A DNA stretch of 64,000 nt, from contig CM065183.1 in assembly GCA_033026295.1 (NCBI GenBank), forward strand, positions 12,688,657 through 12,752,656, read 5' to 3'. The notes beneath the pieces are model-generated. The model made no database searches. It saw nothing but the letters and a program-made list of their open reading frames with translations, and was not told where the DNA came from. Below are positions 36,412 through 49,940 of the stretch, piece by piece (the first letter of the stretch is position 1; the number at the start of each line of letters is the position of its first letter). This DNA is from Channa striata (lineage: Eukaryota > Chordata > Actinopteri > Anabantiformes > Channidae). Position numbers and translations under genes: made by a program.

Positions 36412-36978
36412 AATCAGTGTCTCAAAATCCGAGGACAGGGCAGTTTGGACAGTGTCGTCCCTCAAGAAGCTGTAGAGTGAAAAGAGAAACACAGGACGCA
36501 CACACTTACATACACAATGAATGAATGTAAGCACAAGGCACTAAATGTCCTCACCACGGCCGTTCACGCTGTCAGTTCCTTCAGGGTTTCCCTATTCTCA
36601 GTTAATTAAACACATGTCATCCAGTTGACACTGTGTGAATGTTCCTGAGGACCTAAATATGACATTTTCAAACATATTGTCACATGTAAATTTTGCGATG
36701 TTGGTGTTGGCAAATGTTTTACACTAAAAAAACATGGTCAGAAAGCACTTTTTAAGAGAGCACAACAGTGTAAAAGTTTGGAGATAATGTGAAGATCCAC
36801 AAGGATGGCTGCATTCAGCTCAGAAACTGAATTTAACACCACTGACAGCAGATACAAATCAAATCAAACAAAGCTAAAAACCCAGAAGTTCCAGCATCTT
36901 TCCAGTTCCAGTTCCCTCAAGAAAAAAACTATAGGAGGTTTCCATTATAAAAAGTTCAGTGATGAAGTTGATTATAGT

Positions 36979-37195
36979 TGGTGGGCTGTGGCGTAGTAAG
37001 TAGCATGGTCATCCACCACTCCCTCAGTTGCTAGTTCAATCCTCGGCTCCAGCAGTCACATGTCAAAGTGTCCCTGAAGACACTGAACCCCCGCTTACTT
37101 ACTCCTGTGAGTTGGCCACCTCCCCCATCAGTGTGTGGGTGTCAGTGGCTGAATAAGAAGCTGTGTAAAGTGCTTTGATTGCCAACAGGTAATCA
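36979..37195 (+). mobile_element. AFC-like tRNA-derived SINE
   Basis: The head gtgggctgtggcgtagtaag and B-box region gctagttcaatcctcggctc are followed by cacatgtcaaagtgtccctg, aagacactgaacccccgc, ccccatcagtgtgtgggtgt and gtaaagtgctttgattgcca. The block order is the same as in the minus-strand copy at 29,738-29,991, but the head is more diverged. Confidence 0.75.
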
Positions 37196-40100
37196 AGCAA
37201 TCAGTAGATTATCAACTGAGAAGTTGCATTGAAACGGTTGCTTAAGTTGTTTAATTCTGAGTTTAGAGGTTTTTTCTGTACCTGCATGTTTTTTAAACAA
37301 TTGCAAACAGGGCCATACTGATGAATTTTATGCTGTAGAAGAAAAGGTGATAATCTGGACCGTTTTTTCACCATATTTTAAGCATTTAACCAAAAACCCA
37401 TCAACTTTAGGTTATGATTTTTTCCTACTGTTCTATAATTGTGTGCATTTGGGCAAACTGGCCATTTTCAAACTTGTCCAATAACCTATTTGCACCTCCT
37501 GTGTGCAACTTATGCATGAATGCACACAACAATATTTTTTATTCTAAAGACATTTTTAAAAATTATATTTTAGAGAGTAAAGTTTTTTTTATCTGTTTCT
37601 ATTAACAACCCTTGGCTAGTAAAAGCACAGTCTTTTCCTCTTTGGCTTGAGTCTATAAGAAAGAAAAAGACAGAGTGAAAGAGGCTTCAAGTTAATTAAA
37701 GTTAATAGAGTTAATTAATTTTCTAATCTCAGTAACCTTACAATCTGGCTGTACAGAATTAACCTCATGCATCCTCACTCTATCAGACATCGCACACATG
37801 CACAAACACACACACACTCAAACACCCAACAGAGGTTAACAGTCACAGGCAACATTGTGTGAGTGCAAAGAGAATAAAATCTTTTACCAGGGGTCCTATT
37901 AAAATACTCATGGTAATGGCACTTTTCCTGACCTTTGGCCTGACCCTTGTATCTGATTAGCCGGATGACTCTTGGCTCTGTGCTGTTGTGTGGAAATACA
38001 AATACGGCAAGAGGTCATACACACCCACTGTGCACGCTGGTCAAACTGATGGGACTCTTGTTTGAACTTTGCCTTTTCAAAGTGAATCATGTTTTTGAAA
38101 AAGCTCAGTGCTGTAATATTACTTATTGATCACACTTGGTGTTGTGTTGCCCCATAATTAAGATTCAGCAGGCAACTTCCTGCATCCTAATAGGTCCAGT
38201 AGGTTGTTGTCATGCGCTCTGGTGTGCCCATGCGTTGTTGCCGTCGTGATAATGTCGATCATGAAGCTACAGCCTTCACAGTGGCTAGTTCAGACAGATA
38301 AATCAGCTAGGTTAGGTCCAAGATAAGAATGTAATTCGGGTTAAAACAAACAATCACAAACAGTTTGATAGTTCCACAGAAGTATAATATTGTGATAGCA
38401 TTAAAATCTGCTAAAGCCTTAGTGTTTTGACTGAATTTCTATACATTATCTTACACCACACTGAATAAATCAGATACTTTTGAAACAGGTTTATATTCTA
38501 ATTGATTAGGTTAATTAAAAGTAAGGATTATTGCAATATTGATCTACTAAGAAGATTTTCCAAGTCGGTCTCAAGGCATTTTTGATGCCCGTTTGTACAT
38601 GAGAACAGATGTTGGTCATTGTAACTCAGGGAGCTGTGCGTGCTGGCTTTTCTGCAAGCTACATTTACTGCATAATGTAACTGTCTGTACAAGTGAGCAA
38701 CAAACACGCTGGGAAGAGCTCAGGGTTGAGTGTCCTCCCCACAGACACTTTAACACAGTGACGGACAGAGCCAAAATTAGAGGTTTAAACCACCGCCCCT
38801 TGGCTTAATGGATGCTCGACTCTACATCCCGAGCCATAGCACGCCATAGTCAATGTTAAGTCATGTCAGGTTCATAGTAATGTAAAAAACATTGACTCAA
38901 CATTAATTTTTGAAGTCATGGCTTTTAACATTCACTATAGATGCATTTAAAGGTGGCGTGTGTATTTTTTGACCTCTTGGAGCTATAACAGTGGTTTTAA
39001 AGTATCAGGCATCGGTGCAAGCTGAGGGTTGGTTAAACCCACAGTTTGCAACAATCCCTCAACTACATTGAAGTACAACAACAATTCATTTCTCATTTAG
39101 ACAGAAACCTCTTTTTAGTCTCCCTGTGGGTGTCTGTTAATGACCAGACAGACTGAGGTTTCATTAGGCTACAGACCGGCTTTAAGATGATCACTGTGGC
39201 TTTATTGCTGTCTGGATTCCTCCAATTGTCAGTTTCCATGTCAACGCTGACCACCAATCAGAAAGGATTTGAAACAAAACGCTACAACTACTTTTTGGAC
39301 CAATTAGCTCCTCTTTGATCAGATGTTTTTCCACTTTGTGTGAGACATTTCACCCACTCTCATGTTTGTGTGACTTTTAATGTGTGTTTGTTCACTGATG
39401 AGATTCCAAAAGAATCAAGCCCACACATCTCTTAAAGCAGGGTCAGATTCCCTTATTAGTTAAATAGCTTGAAAAGTCATGCCGTGTGGTGAACAGGGCA
39501 CGGAAGGACTTGATTTGACAACTTTTATTGCTAAAGTGCTTATTTGTAATCCGTCATGTACAAGCTGAAGAAAATATAACTTTGAATGGAAATAGTTGAC
39601 GATCAAAAGCTTGTCAGTCATTTGTAGATCCACTACAGAAAAAATAAATGTTTATATTGATCTATTTCAAGTTTTCACTCATGATGCATAGGTTTGTCTT
39701 TGAGGGAAAAGCACAAGGCTGCAATGACAAATTGGATTTAAAAAGTCCTAAATTGTCTTGTTTAGCGCTTAAACAAGGCGTCAGGGCTTCCTCAACTCTG
39801 ATGAAGGAATCAATGTCTGGTGTGTTTTGCATTCAGTCATTTAAACTGTTGTGGCATTCGGGGAAATCAGAGTGACTGTCTGATGAGGATTTGCTGTCAC
39901 AAAGTTGAAATTAAGTCGTGGCAGCTTGAGTCTAGAGGGAGGGAAAAATATCTGCTTTTGTGTGGCAAATCTAGCATTCGATCCGAAACTGTGCTGTGTA
40001 GTGAAAGGAGCTGTTCACTGAGGCCACGGTACACAGATAAACGGTGCATCTCCTTATCGCCTAGATTCTTTGGTTTATGATCAGTATTCAAAGTCCTCAA

Positions 40101-41060
40101 GATCCAGATGATGTCATTTACAGAAGCTTTTCAGGTCAGATGTTTTCATCTGAAAGAGTGTGTAAGTGGCATTGCTGCAACAAAGAAATACATCATCTGA
40201 TCTAAATAACTAATCCAATAGAAAATATTGTACACAAATACAGACTAGATACATGAATGACTAATGTTTGTGGAAAGCAGTCCAATTAGAATCTGTTTTA
40301 TAGATTTAGAAATTTTAAAAAACAAAAAGGTGCATTCCAGATCATCCAGACAACAAGCTAATATTGGTTTTGCTTAATGAAATAATAAGAGTCCCCTGCT
40401 ATTCTCTATTAGATGTGCTTGGACTGTATTGTGCTCTGTTTTAATAGGTCTGAAAGCCATTGTTGGCTGTCACTTAAAGGTCCTTTTCTGGTGTGATAAA
40501 TGCTCTGAGTGTCATAACACAAAAGACTGTAAATGTTCCAACCATCCTGTTACGGGTCAGAAATCCTATTGTAGACAGTTTATAAATTGTCACTCTTACT
40601 AATGTGGTTGTCCGTGCTCAGTAAATCAGATTGATCACACAGCAAGAAAAATCCCAAATCTCAGACTATGCTATGGGCATATAGTAAACTGAGGCCGCTC
40701 ATGGTTCACCCTCATCCTCATGGTTTTAAAGCCTTAAACAACTGTCATTGCCAAAGGGTGGATGTCTTCCAAGACTTTTGTCCCATAGTGAAATGGTTTG
40801 CCTGTGTACATAAAATCCAATGATCCCACATGGTTTCAATTATTCATCCACTTTCATTCTCCCTTTTTGAAATTTGTTTGTGTATCATTCTCGGTTTGTT
40901 GAACCAGTAGCTGTAAGTATTTCATATGGGTGGGAGTGCAAGCAGAGGAACTCTCCTAACAAAGTCTATAAAAAGCCTACGTCAGTAGTTTCTGTCGTCT
41001 ACTGATTGTGAATAAACATATTAATCACTGATCTATCAGGTGATTTTTGTTTTTGCTTTT
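37196..41060. other. No gene recognised
   Basis: Unique-looking DNA. A small cluster of ttaattaa-type words lies at 37,690-37,725, followed by short CA tracts at 37,800. No protein-like frame. Confidence 0.55.
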
Positions 41061-41258
41061 TTTGGGGTAGAGCAGCTGGGTGGTATATCTGAACATGTTA
41101 CAGAACTGTGCGGGATCATATCTAGCCTTCCCACCAGGTGTGTCCCTGAGCAAGACACCCAGCGGCGGCTCCCCACCACTGTCCCAGAGGGATGGGCTAA
41201 ATGCAGAGAACAAATTTTATTGTAACATGTATGTAAATGACCAATAAAGGTTCTTCTT
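41061..41258 (+). mobile_element. tRNA-SINE-like dispersed repeat
   Basis: It contains ggggtagagcagctgggtgg, then gtgtccctgagcaagacacc, gagggatgggctaaatgcag, agaacaaattttattgtaac and a final gaccaataaaggttctt. These blocks are common in teleost SINE or SINE-like repeats, where a 'wait... taaatgcagag' body precedes a caataaag end. The exact family is not assigned. Confidence 0.55.
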
Positions 41259-44200
41259 ATTTTTTCCAACTTTGCTCTTGAGAAGGACATTGTTTTAAAG
41301 GCCGAGCGCCCAGCCGCATTTCAATGCAGGAGTCGTTGCCTGTATTTACTTAAGAAGACAATTTATAGTTCTACCTGACACACTGGGATTTTCAGCCTCA
41401 CAAGTGTTTATTTGTGAAATGCCTCCTTTGCCTGACTATAAAATTATTAACAAAACAGAAATAAAATACAAAAATAACAGGAAAAAAGAAAGTTCATGCC
41501 TACTGATCTATTGTTTATTCTCAAAACTGCTGTCCATGGAACTGAAACTGGGTCTGTCGGAGGCAGCGTTCTCCACCGCTTACATATGCATGCAAAGGTT
41601 CCACTGGTGGGGTCTAATGACCGACAGCCTGTCTTTACTAATAAAGACTGATTAGTCCCACCAGCCTTTGCAGTCTCAGATCAGTCAGAAGAGTCTTTGT
41701 CTGTGGCCAGTTCAGCTATTGTACGCTGCTGCCCATCCAGCAGTAGTTTGTCTTCTGAGCATAATGTGCTGCTTTTTGGTTTCATAACAATAATAACATG
41801 TCTCGAGTGTTCTTTGCACTGGGACCCAACCGTCTAATTGCAATTTCTAACTAGATAGCCATTCTGAAGATATATGCAATCTAAACATTGGTATTAATAA
41901 ACTTGAATTGGTTCTGTCAAAAAAAAATTTGTTCATGCAGTTTTAGTCACTAAAATATTAACAATAAAGGCACATTTCGACCCATTACGAGATTTTTATG
42001 AGGGGTAATTTGAACATCTGTGCTCTTGGTCCCTCGTAGAAGAACTAAGAGCGTCTGGGAGCTCTTCATACAGACGAGCCAAACACTTTTTGGTCAAGTG
42101 AACATAAAGGAAACAGGAAACAGTGAGGTAAATTGAATATTCTCCTCTACTTTGTGTTTGGAAATGTCCCTAACGACTTGTCCTACAGTGAACAAGTACC
42201 ACAGAACAAATTTTAATCAGTGAGAAATGTCCTATTGACAGTGTTAATTACATTTTAGAAATGTCTAAGCCTGGTAGAGCGTGATAAGTGGTAGGAAAAG
42301 ACGTAAGGCAACCTGGAGCCTTGGGATACGTAGAGCATGGAAGGCTGGGACATAGGCGGATGAAAAAGACTAAGAAAAACAATATATCCTTTTGGAATTG
42401 GAAATTTCAGAGGCAGATTGTGGTCTTTGTTCTTTTGGAGCACTCACACAAAGCAATTTGCCTATTTCGGCTTATTAGAAGTCACTGCAACATTGTGATG
42501 GCCAGTTAATTTTGTCTGAGGCCTTAAAAAAACCTGAACTGAGCTGTTTTCTTTTAGGATTGGTGCCATAAGAGCTTGTAAAAAGTTATACATTTTTTTC
42601 CAGCGATTCAAGAGTGCAGATATTTTTCCGTCATGAACGTTTTTGACAATGAAGTGTTTTCACAGTATGGCTTTGCGTGTCTGTGAATGAGCGTGACTGT
42701 TGCATGTGCGACTGTGTGGGCAGCATGTTTTCTGTGGGCAACGCATCTTCTAACAACATACACAGCTCTGTCACAGACAGAGGGGATTTGATGTAGCTCG
42801 GAAACAGAACACGTCTCGCCCAAAGCAAGAGACAACCGAGCCAACGCTGCGCTGTAATCTCGTCGGGAGACACTGTCTGGAGCTCTTCCTTTCACTTCTT
42901 CTGGGAGACTGACTTTGTGGATTCATAGTGTTTGCTTCAACCTTTACACCCAAGTGACTTTTGTTTCAGAGTCACAGGAAAGACTTTGAAGCACAGCTGG
43001 CAACTCACCCTGGCAGTTCACCCATTGTGCTGTCATTTGTTCACAAAGTCAGCCAATTTGTGTCATCCCTGTCCCGGTCCTGTCAGCAGTAGACAGCATT
43101 CCTTGATGACATTGCATTTTTATCTTGGGTTTCTTTAACTTGTTGCATTGCTGCTGTTTTATTAGGTTCCAGCAACTACATTGGTGAGTACAATGATATC
43201 AACACAGAGAGAAATGATGGTCAAAGTACAGTACAGACACAGTCTTTAAATGTGAACAAATATCGTAGGAGGTTACAATATAACTCAAGAAACTGATCAA
43301 ATGTTTTTTGATTTTGTTTTTTATTAAACAAGATGGAGCATGATAACACGTGTTACTCATTCAACCTCAGTGATATATATGTTATAGTTAGAAATGTTGT
43401 TTCATTAAAAATAAACTTCTGATGATAAAAGGACATATGTTGTAGATGATTGCATTACGTGTATTAATATGATGATGATGATTATCATCAACAGTTTCAG
43501 AGGAATTAACTGATAAAAAAAAAGAAATATTTCAGATAAATAATTCAAGCTGTTTTTTTATCCAACAACCTAAACTTTACACGGATCCAGTCATTTTATC
43601 TAAATGGCAAATCAGAACGTAAAAGAAATCTCGCTGACTCTGTTTGTGGAAAGTATAAAACTGCAGTTATGTAGTAATAATATCTGATCAGTCCAATCTG
43701 TGGTATAATCAATAAAATCATACAATTAACTGAAATGTGTCTGTCTTTGAAGGATGGTTTCTGTATTCTACAGTGTACTCTAATCTGATGAAAATTTTAT
43801 TTTTACTCTGTCATGATTATCATTTTTGAATTGTGGCTAATTGCTAATTTAACATATGGCCCAGCCTCTTGAACACCAATTTGTATATAGTCTATAAATA
43901 TAACACATTTTAACAGTAGAACAGAATTTCTCAAACCAACTTTTGGTTTATGATTGGAATTTAAGGTTATTACAAAGTTTCAACACCAAAATCAATGTTA
44001 TTTTTATTTTACATGATATTATAATTATCAAAAAAGGTTTACATATTAGCAGATGTAATGTCATGACACAGTTTGCTATTAGTTGAAACCTGATTCATTT
44101 GTTTAAATCAATGAAGAGCAAACCCTACCTGACCCATTTTCTCTCCTGTCTCCCTTAGACACTATTATAAATAATATGAAGTGTTTAATAAATTCAGTCT

Positions 44201-46395
44201 TTTTCAAAGTGAATTCGTAATCCTGTTTAGACATCCATTATTCATTAACCACATTAGACGTTTGTGAAAGAAAAATTTGATTGTTTATAATTTTCTTTTC
44301 AACATACAGAATTGTCTTACAAACACAAGAGAAACACCTCAATGGAAATAAAGAAATACTCTTATTTTAATAGCTGTCAATGGCTCTTAGTGCACGGAAA
44401 CAACGCACAAAGAACCCCATGCACCTATACAGCTTAAACCCAAAGCATTCCAGACCTCAAGGAAGTCAACCTCTAGCTGCCTATGGATCTTATTTGAGTT
44501 ACCATAAATGATGAGTTTCTTACTTTTAAATATTTTTACACAAACATTTAAAATATAACTATTACCGGAACATTCAGACTGCGATATGGAATATTTATCT
44601 TCGAGCTTGATGATAATACAGATGTGTGGTGAATCTGAGTCAAAGGTCTGCAAGTTTCTAGATGTGTTTGTACTACCTACTTTCTAGCTTTCGTTTTTTC
44701 AGTGATTTGAGTTTCCACTCCTTAAATTGCTCCTTCCCACTCTTGAAGGCTGACCTCTTTTGGGTTGACAGTGAATCGATTTAGAGTTACCGTACAGTCT
44801 CCATAGCTGTCATGTTTTACAGTGGAGCAATTCAGAAGGTCCGGTCAGATGATGACCCCTGCCTTTGAGCTTTCTGACATGGGAGATGTGAAACACTGAT
44901 AGTCTCCATTCAGCAATTTTTAATGAGAAATACCTGTGTTTGTCCCATCTGTCAAGGTGTTGAACAGCAGAAGAAAAGAAACAATTTATGAGAGCATCAA
45001 AGACAGTAGTCATAGTAACATTGTTTAGGAGTACACTGAGGTGAAGAGTGAGTCTCTCCAGCTAGCATTGTACTAAGAATTCTGTTTTAATCTTAAGAAT
45101 TTCTCTGATTTTCTGTCCTCACATAACATCTTGTACTGGCTGTTGTGGGGTTTCTTGGCTGATCAAAAAAAAAAAAAAAAGGCATAATCACATTTAATTT
45201 CTTTAAAAATTGTCACAAAATCAGCAAACTGCTTAATTATTGTGGGATGGACGTAGTAACTGTGCTATACACTACAGGTCACAGGGAAAAACGTTCTCAC
45301 TAATCTTTTCATCTGCATATAGATGTAAAAACAGACACTTTTGCATTTAAATAATAAACATACATATCAGATCTTTATGCTTGAATTGTGTAATATTTAA
45401 ACTAACAAGTGTGCTGCACCAGGGTTTTGTAGAGACACCATGGAGATGATCCTGACTTTTTCTCTAACTACAGCTGCAAGTGTTTAAAACTGAAAAATGT
45501 ACTTTTCTTTTCAAAGGGACAAACTATCTTTCACTATGAGTTTGGATTGTTGCGTTAAGCAGAGACGGTATGGTGGAGCTAAAGACCACGGTGAGCACAG
45601 ATGCGTTACTGCAGAGGATTTGAGCTAAACGTCTGTGTATAAAAGCTTTCCTGCCTCATGTTTAGAACCAATTTACAACAGCTAATTAATGTACCTGATA
45701 CAGAGCCGTTCAGCGACTGCAAGCCGAGATGTAAAAAATGAAGTCACGCTGCTGGGCCAAAATTAGGCACAGCCTCTCTGTCAAATCAGAGACTGAATGT
45801 GAAACACACACATCATTTCTGCTGCTGTGTGATAAATACTTTTTACCAACCACACAGAAAAGACCAAGTGTAACACAGTGAATTGTGAGTCACACACAAC
45901 TGTTGTATTAATGGTTCTGCTAAAGTATGTGATGAAAAATTACAGAAAATAGAAAGACCCACACTTATAATAACAAAAGGTGTTAGATTTTTGGAGAGGT
46001 TTCTTTGTGTGCACAGCAATGTCAAGCAATGGAGCAAAGTTTACACAGAGTCTGACCAGGTTCTATCCCAAATGCTGTTTGGGTCCAAAATTAGCACCAA
46101 AAATGTCACTGCTACCGCACCAGTGGAATTATGTTTGTCCAGTGCCAGGAAAACAAGGAAAAATCTTGAAGTCATACGTGATAATCTTTGTCACTAAATC
46201 CCCATGGTGTCAGCACATTTAACTTTGCATTGATAACATTGTTTTTATAAAGAGAACAAGTCTTTTGGGGCCTGTTTATGTAACACTTTACCATTTTCAC
46301 GCTTGAATCTTTTTTGCGTTTAAGTCAAGAGCCCACAGTCGCAAAAATGAGCTGAATCTGAACTCCGTTCAGCTGCAGTTTCAATACCAGTTGTT
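41259..46395. other. No gene recognised
   Basis: Strongly AT-rich, with an A-run at 45,165-45,180 and a small gatgatgatgattatcatc hairpin at 43,470-43,488. Open frames of up to 95 codons are unrecognised. Confidence 0.55.
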
Positions 46396-46512
46396 CCCAG
46401 GGCGTCAAGTTATGGGTTCCAATAGCGGCATCCAATAGTAACGCCAAAGGTTACCTTTAATATGATAGGAATCGTCAATATCTGATGTTGTGGGTTAAGA
46501 ATGTGTTAGCTC
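46396..46512 (+). repeat. Short dispersed repeat, copy 2 (pair with 23,936-24,075)
   Basis: It reads cccagggcgtcaagttatgg, ggcatccaatagtaacgcca, aaggttacctttaatatgat and gtcaatatctgatgttgtgg, collinear with the first copy over about 100 bases apart from an extra segment in the other copy. There is no coding capacity. Confidence 0.55.
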
Positions 46513-48489
46513 TAAAAATGTGGCCCGTATTAATTCATGCAGCGATAACAAAGAAGTATTAACTACTAGTTGGTGGTTGAAAAATGGTACAAGTAAGAAA
46601 TAGTAAAATAACAGTCATAAATATAGACCATATTTTCTTAGCAAGCCCTCATTAAGTGACTGCTCTGAAATGGCACACTGTGGGGCTATTATGATGCCAC
46701 TACAGTAGGTTACCTTGACGACAGTACAATAAATGAAGGCCTGTATTTCACCAGATTACACTGTATTGCAACAGAATCCAGCCTAACCGTGAAAAGACTA
46801 AATGCTATGAAGTGACTTGTCTTTGGTGAACTCACAGCGTGACAACTTGGCAACGTGTGTGTGCGAGTGTGGGTCATTGAGCTGGAACTGTATTCAGATG
46901 ATGGACTCATCTCTCAGAAACATATGCACACTATCTTTACATATGCAAAGCTCATCCCATTAGTGTGCAGAATATTATCTGCCACAAAAAGATGTAAACA
47001 CGTCCCATTGAAATGTTGTACCTGTGAGTTTGTGTTTGTGTAGACATGAAAATTTCCGGTGTACAAACCCCTATGTGAATGTGTATGATTCATGGCTGAT
47101 GCACTGTAAAAATGCTCAGGCATTATAATTATGGAAAAGGTTGCACCACTTGCACGCTAATCTGACATCTTCCACTGACTATCCTTGACTTACTGAGCCC
47201 ACTCTGTGAGCTTCATCACTAAAGTGTTGCAGAGTTGGTTTACAGATTATATGTTGCACACACTGAAGACAAAGTATCACATGAGGCCATATTTATCTTT
47301 CTTTACATCAGCTTTTTTCAATATGTGTTTTTGCCTTGTTGTCATAGCTCCTGCTTAAACTTACTAGGACAACTTTAGCATTATCCTTACATATTTTATA
47401 CATTTGGTCTAATTCTATTAAGGCAGATCATAATTCTAAGATCATTCTTTTAGGTTTTCACCCGTGAGACTCAATCCTAGGATCCTCATGTGATCCCGAC
47501 TTAAAGAATAGCACTGATATTTGTTTTAAAAAGTTCTTGAGTGAGACTTGCATTTCTCACCAATCAGATAATTTAGTTTAAGTTTTTTTATTGCTGTTTA
47601 CTCTTATTCTACCAGAAACAGAAGCACCATCAGGACAGCGCAGAGTGAACCGCAGCCCGAATCATCTTCACTGAGTGATGCTCAGCAGATGCCTTGGTTA
47701 CTCTAATTCTTTATTAAGATTTTCTCTTTTGCTACTTCCACAACTTATTGGTGGAAATACTCCAGTGATTTGAACAGCACTGTAACAAATGGACATCTCA
47801 GTTTTATTAACTCCTTTATTTTTATAGATAACAGCCTTGATGACATATTTTGCAGAAAGTGTGAAATACAATATTAGATCATCTACAACACTAAGTGTGG
47901 CCAATATTCCTCCAGAAAAAAAACATTAATCAGAAAAAGATTCATAAACTTGACAAACCACAGTCCAGGTAAAATGATGCAAAGCCTCTGTTCTGAATCC
48001 TGATCTAATACAGCCAAACTTTGACCTTCACAAGTGAACAGAGTAATGCAGAGGGACGTCTCCCCCTGATGTTGTCTTCCCAGGCAGGTCTCCATGTCAG
48101 CTCCAATAATTAAATGACAAAGTAATGGAGAGGACACCTGACCTACCTTCACCTACAGCCATGTCTTGACAAACAACAGTAATAAACCCCATAAATAAGT
48201 CAAATATGGTATCATTTGCAGCTAAGAGAAAGGTGGCACTTAGTTTTTAAAACTACAGTTAATCGTCCACCATTTCCTGTCCTTTCATCAGTGTTTTTAG
48301 TAATGGTGAAGGTTGGGTGATTTTCCAATTTACAATCTGATACTGGAACATAGTGGCACTCCAGTCCAACTCCACCACCCACTATGGCCTCAATAATAAA
48401 CAGAGAGTAGAGTTTCAATCTAAAAACTGAGAAATTATAAGCATGTGAAGCCGAATTTATGGCAGAGCTGCTGTATCAGATTGGATTAG
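46513..48489. other. No gene recognised
   Basis: Unique-looking DNA. Small frames on both strands have no known motif. Confidence 0.55.
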
Positions 48490-48534
48490 ACTGCAGAGTT
48501 ACACCTAATTAGGTGGCCAGTGAGTGTCTAACTT
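48490..48534. repeat. Tc1-like terminal inverted repeat scrap
   Basis: The sequence acacctaattaggtggccag followed by tgagtgtc matches the outer end of a widespread Tc1-like transposon of vertebrates (form ...cctaataaagtggccggtgagtgt). No transposase remains beside it. The acctaattaggt centre is also a palindrome. Confidence 0.5.
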
Positions 48535-49103
48535 CTGTAGACAGAGTTTGCATTGCAGTCGGCTTAGGTGCAAGTCATTATTCGACAGTTTTTGTTCCTA
48601 TTGGCTGTGGTTGAAGTGGAGGCCACCTCCAGCAAATCAAAGTACGTTATAATGGCTTTTAAAACAGCCACTGGTGAACAGAGAAGTTTAAAAGAGAGAC
48701 GCATTTGGAAAGAAAGCGCAGAAATACAAAGGCAAAAGCAAAAACATTAACAAAAGTAAAGTGAACAACCCTCTTTTCTGCAAGAAGCTTATGTTTAAAA
48801 TACAAACAGCCATGCAGGAAAATAGGCAAAGCGTGGGCTGATGGGTGGTTTCTGAAGGTGGAGAGCAGTGAAGACAGATGTTCTAAGTTTGAGTGCTTTC
48901 ATTTTATGCCTTTCAGGTTGAGAAATAACTGATAATGAGCCACAAAAAGCAGACAATGTGGCAACTATTCAGGTTATGTGAAAAAAAAATTTTAAAAAAG
49001 AAAGAATTTCTGCAATGTTAAAGCATTTATGTTGACATTGAAATGAAAACAGATTAAGCTTATTGCAATTACATGCCTTCTAAATGATCTCCAGCAGCGA
49101 TTT

Positions 49104-49940
49104 TGTCACGGTCTCTGGCCTGAGCTCCTGGTTTCCTGCAGTATTTGTTCAACATCCTGTTTCTGCTCACTCCCTTCTCTGTTGCAGTTTAGCAGATCAT
49201 TTACACATGTGCCCTCCCCGTCTCAAGCAGCTCTGCAGAACTCGCTCCTCTGCCAGACTGTCTGCTCAACTCCCCAGCGAAGTAACTCTCCAGCTACTGA
49301 ACCTGACTGTTCTGTGTAGCTGGTGTGACTCGGATCTGTCCCTGGACAGACCATGGCGCTGTAAGTCTGTTTAATTATCTGAAATCGAGATCGAGTCTGT
49401 CCCTTGGACTGCTCTGTGACTCTGATTCTTGGATTGTGGATTCAGGTCTGATTAATTTACCCGACTGGCTCATTGGACCTGAATCGGACCCTTTGCTTTA
49501 TTTAGTTTTTGGAGGTGGGCTTTAGTCTACGCTTACTGTGTTCTGCCCCAGTCTGCCTCCTGTCTCCTCAGTAGGCCCAGTTTCATCCCTGTTTCCTGCT
49601 CCACTGACCCTTAGAGCCCCAAACCCTTGGACTACCTGTTCTGATACCACCTGTGGATTTTGGACCTGGATGTTGCCGTCTCTGCTCTGATCCTGGCAGT
49701 GACTAAGTAATCTGTGCGTTCTAATTGATAGCCTGCCAGCTCTGAACCCAGTCTAACTACTCTTTCTTGTACACAGAATTGCGCCTCGTCCTGACAGCCT
49801 GCTTTGCCTGTCCTGGTCCCCTCTGTCCCCACCTCCTCAAAACCCACCACCAGTTTTATTAATAAAAACCTTTCAACTCATTTTTGTGTTGTCAGGCCAT
49901 TGGTTGAGTCCACCCATCTTAACTAGTTTTGTTCCTGACA
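49104..49940 (+). mobile_element. Possible solo LTR
   Basis: An 837-base block begins tgtcacgg and ends cctgaca, giving the TG...CA termini of an LTR. It has CT-rich internal sequence and an AATAAA signal at 49,861-49,866 near its downstream end, as expected for an LTR R region. The flanking five bases are gattt and gagtt, one mismatch short of a target duplication. The last third shares about 80 bases with 54,227-54,306, so it is repetitive. No primer-binding site, gag or pol is attached. It could also be another kind of dispersed repeat. Confidence 0.45.
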
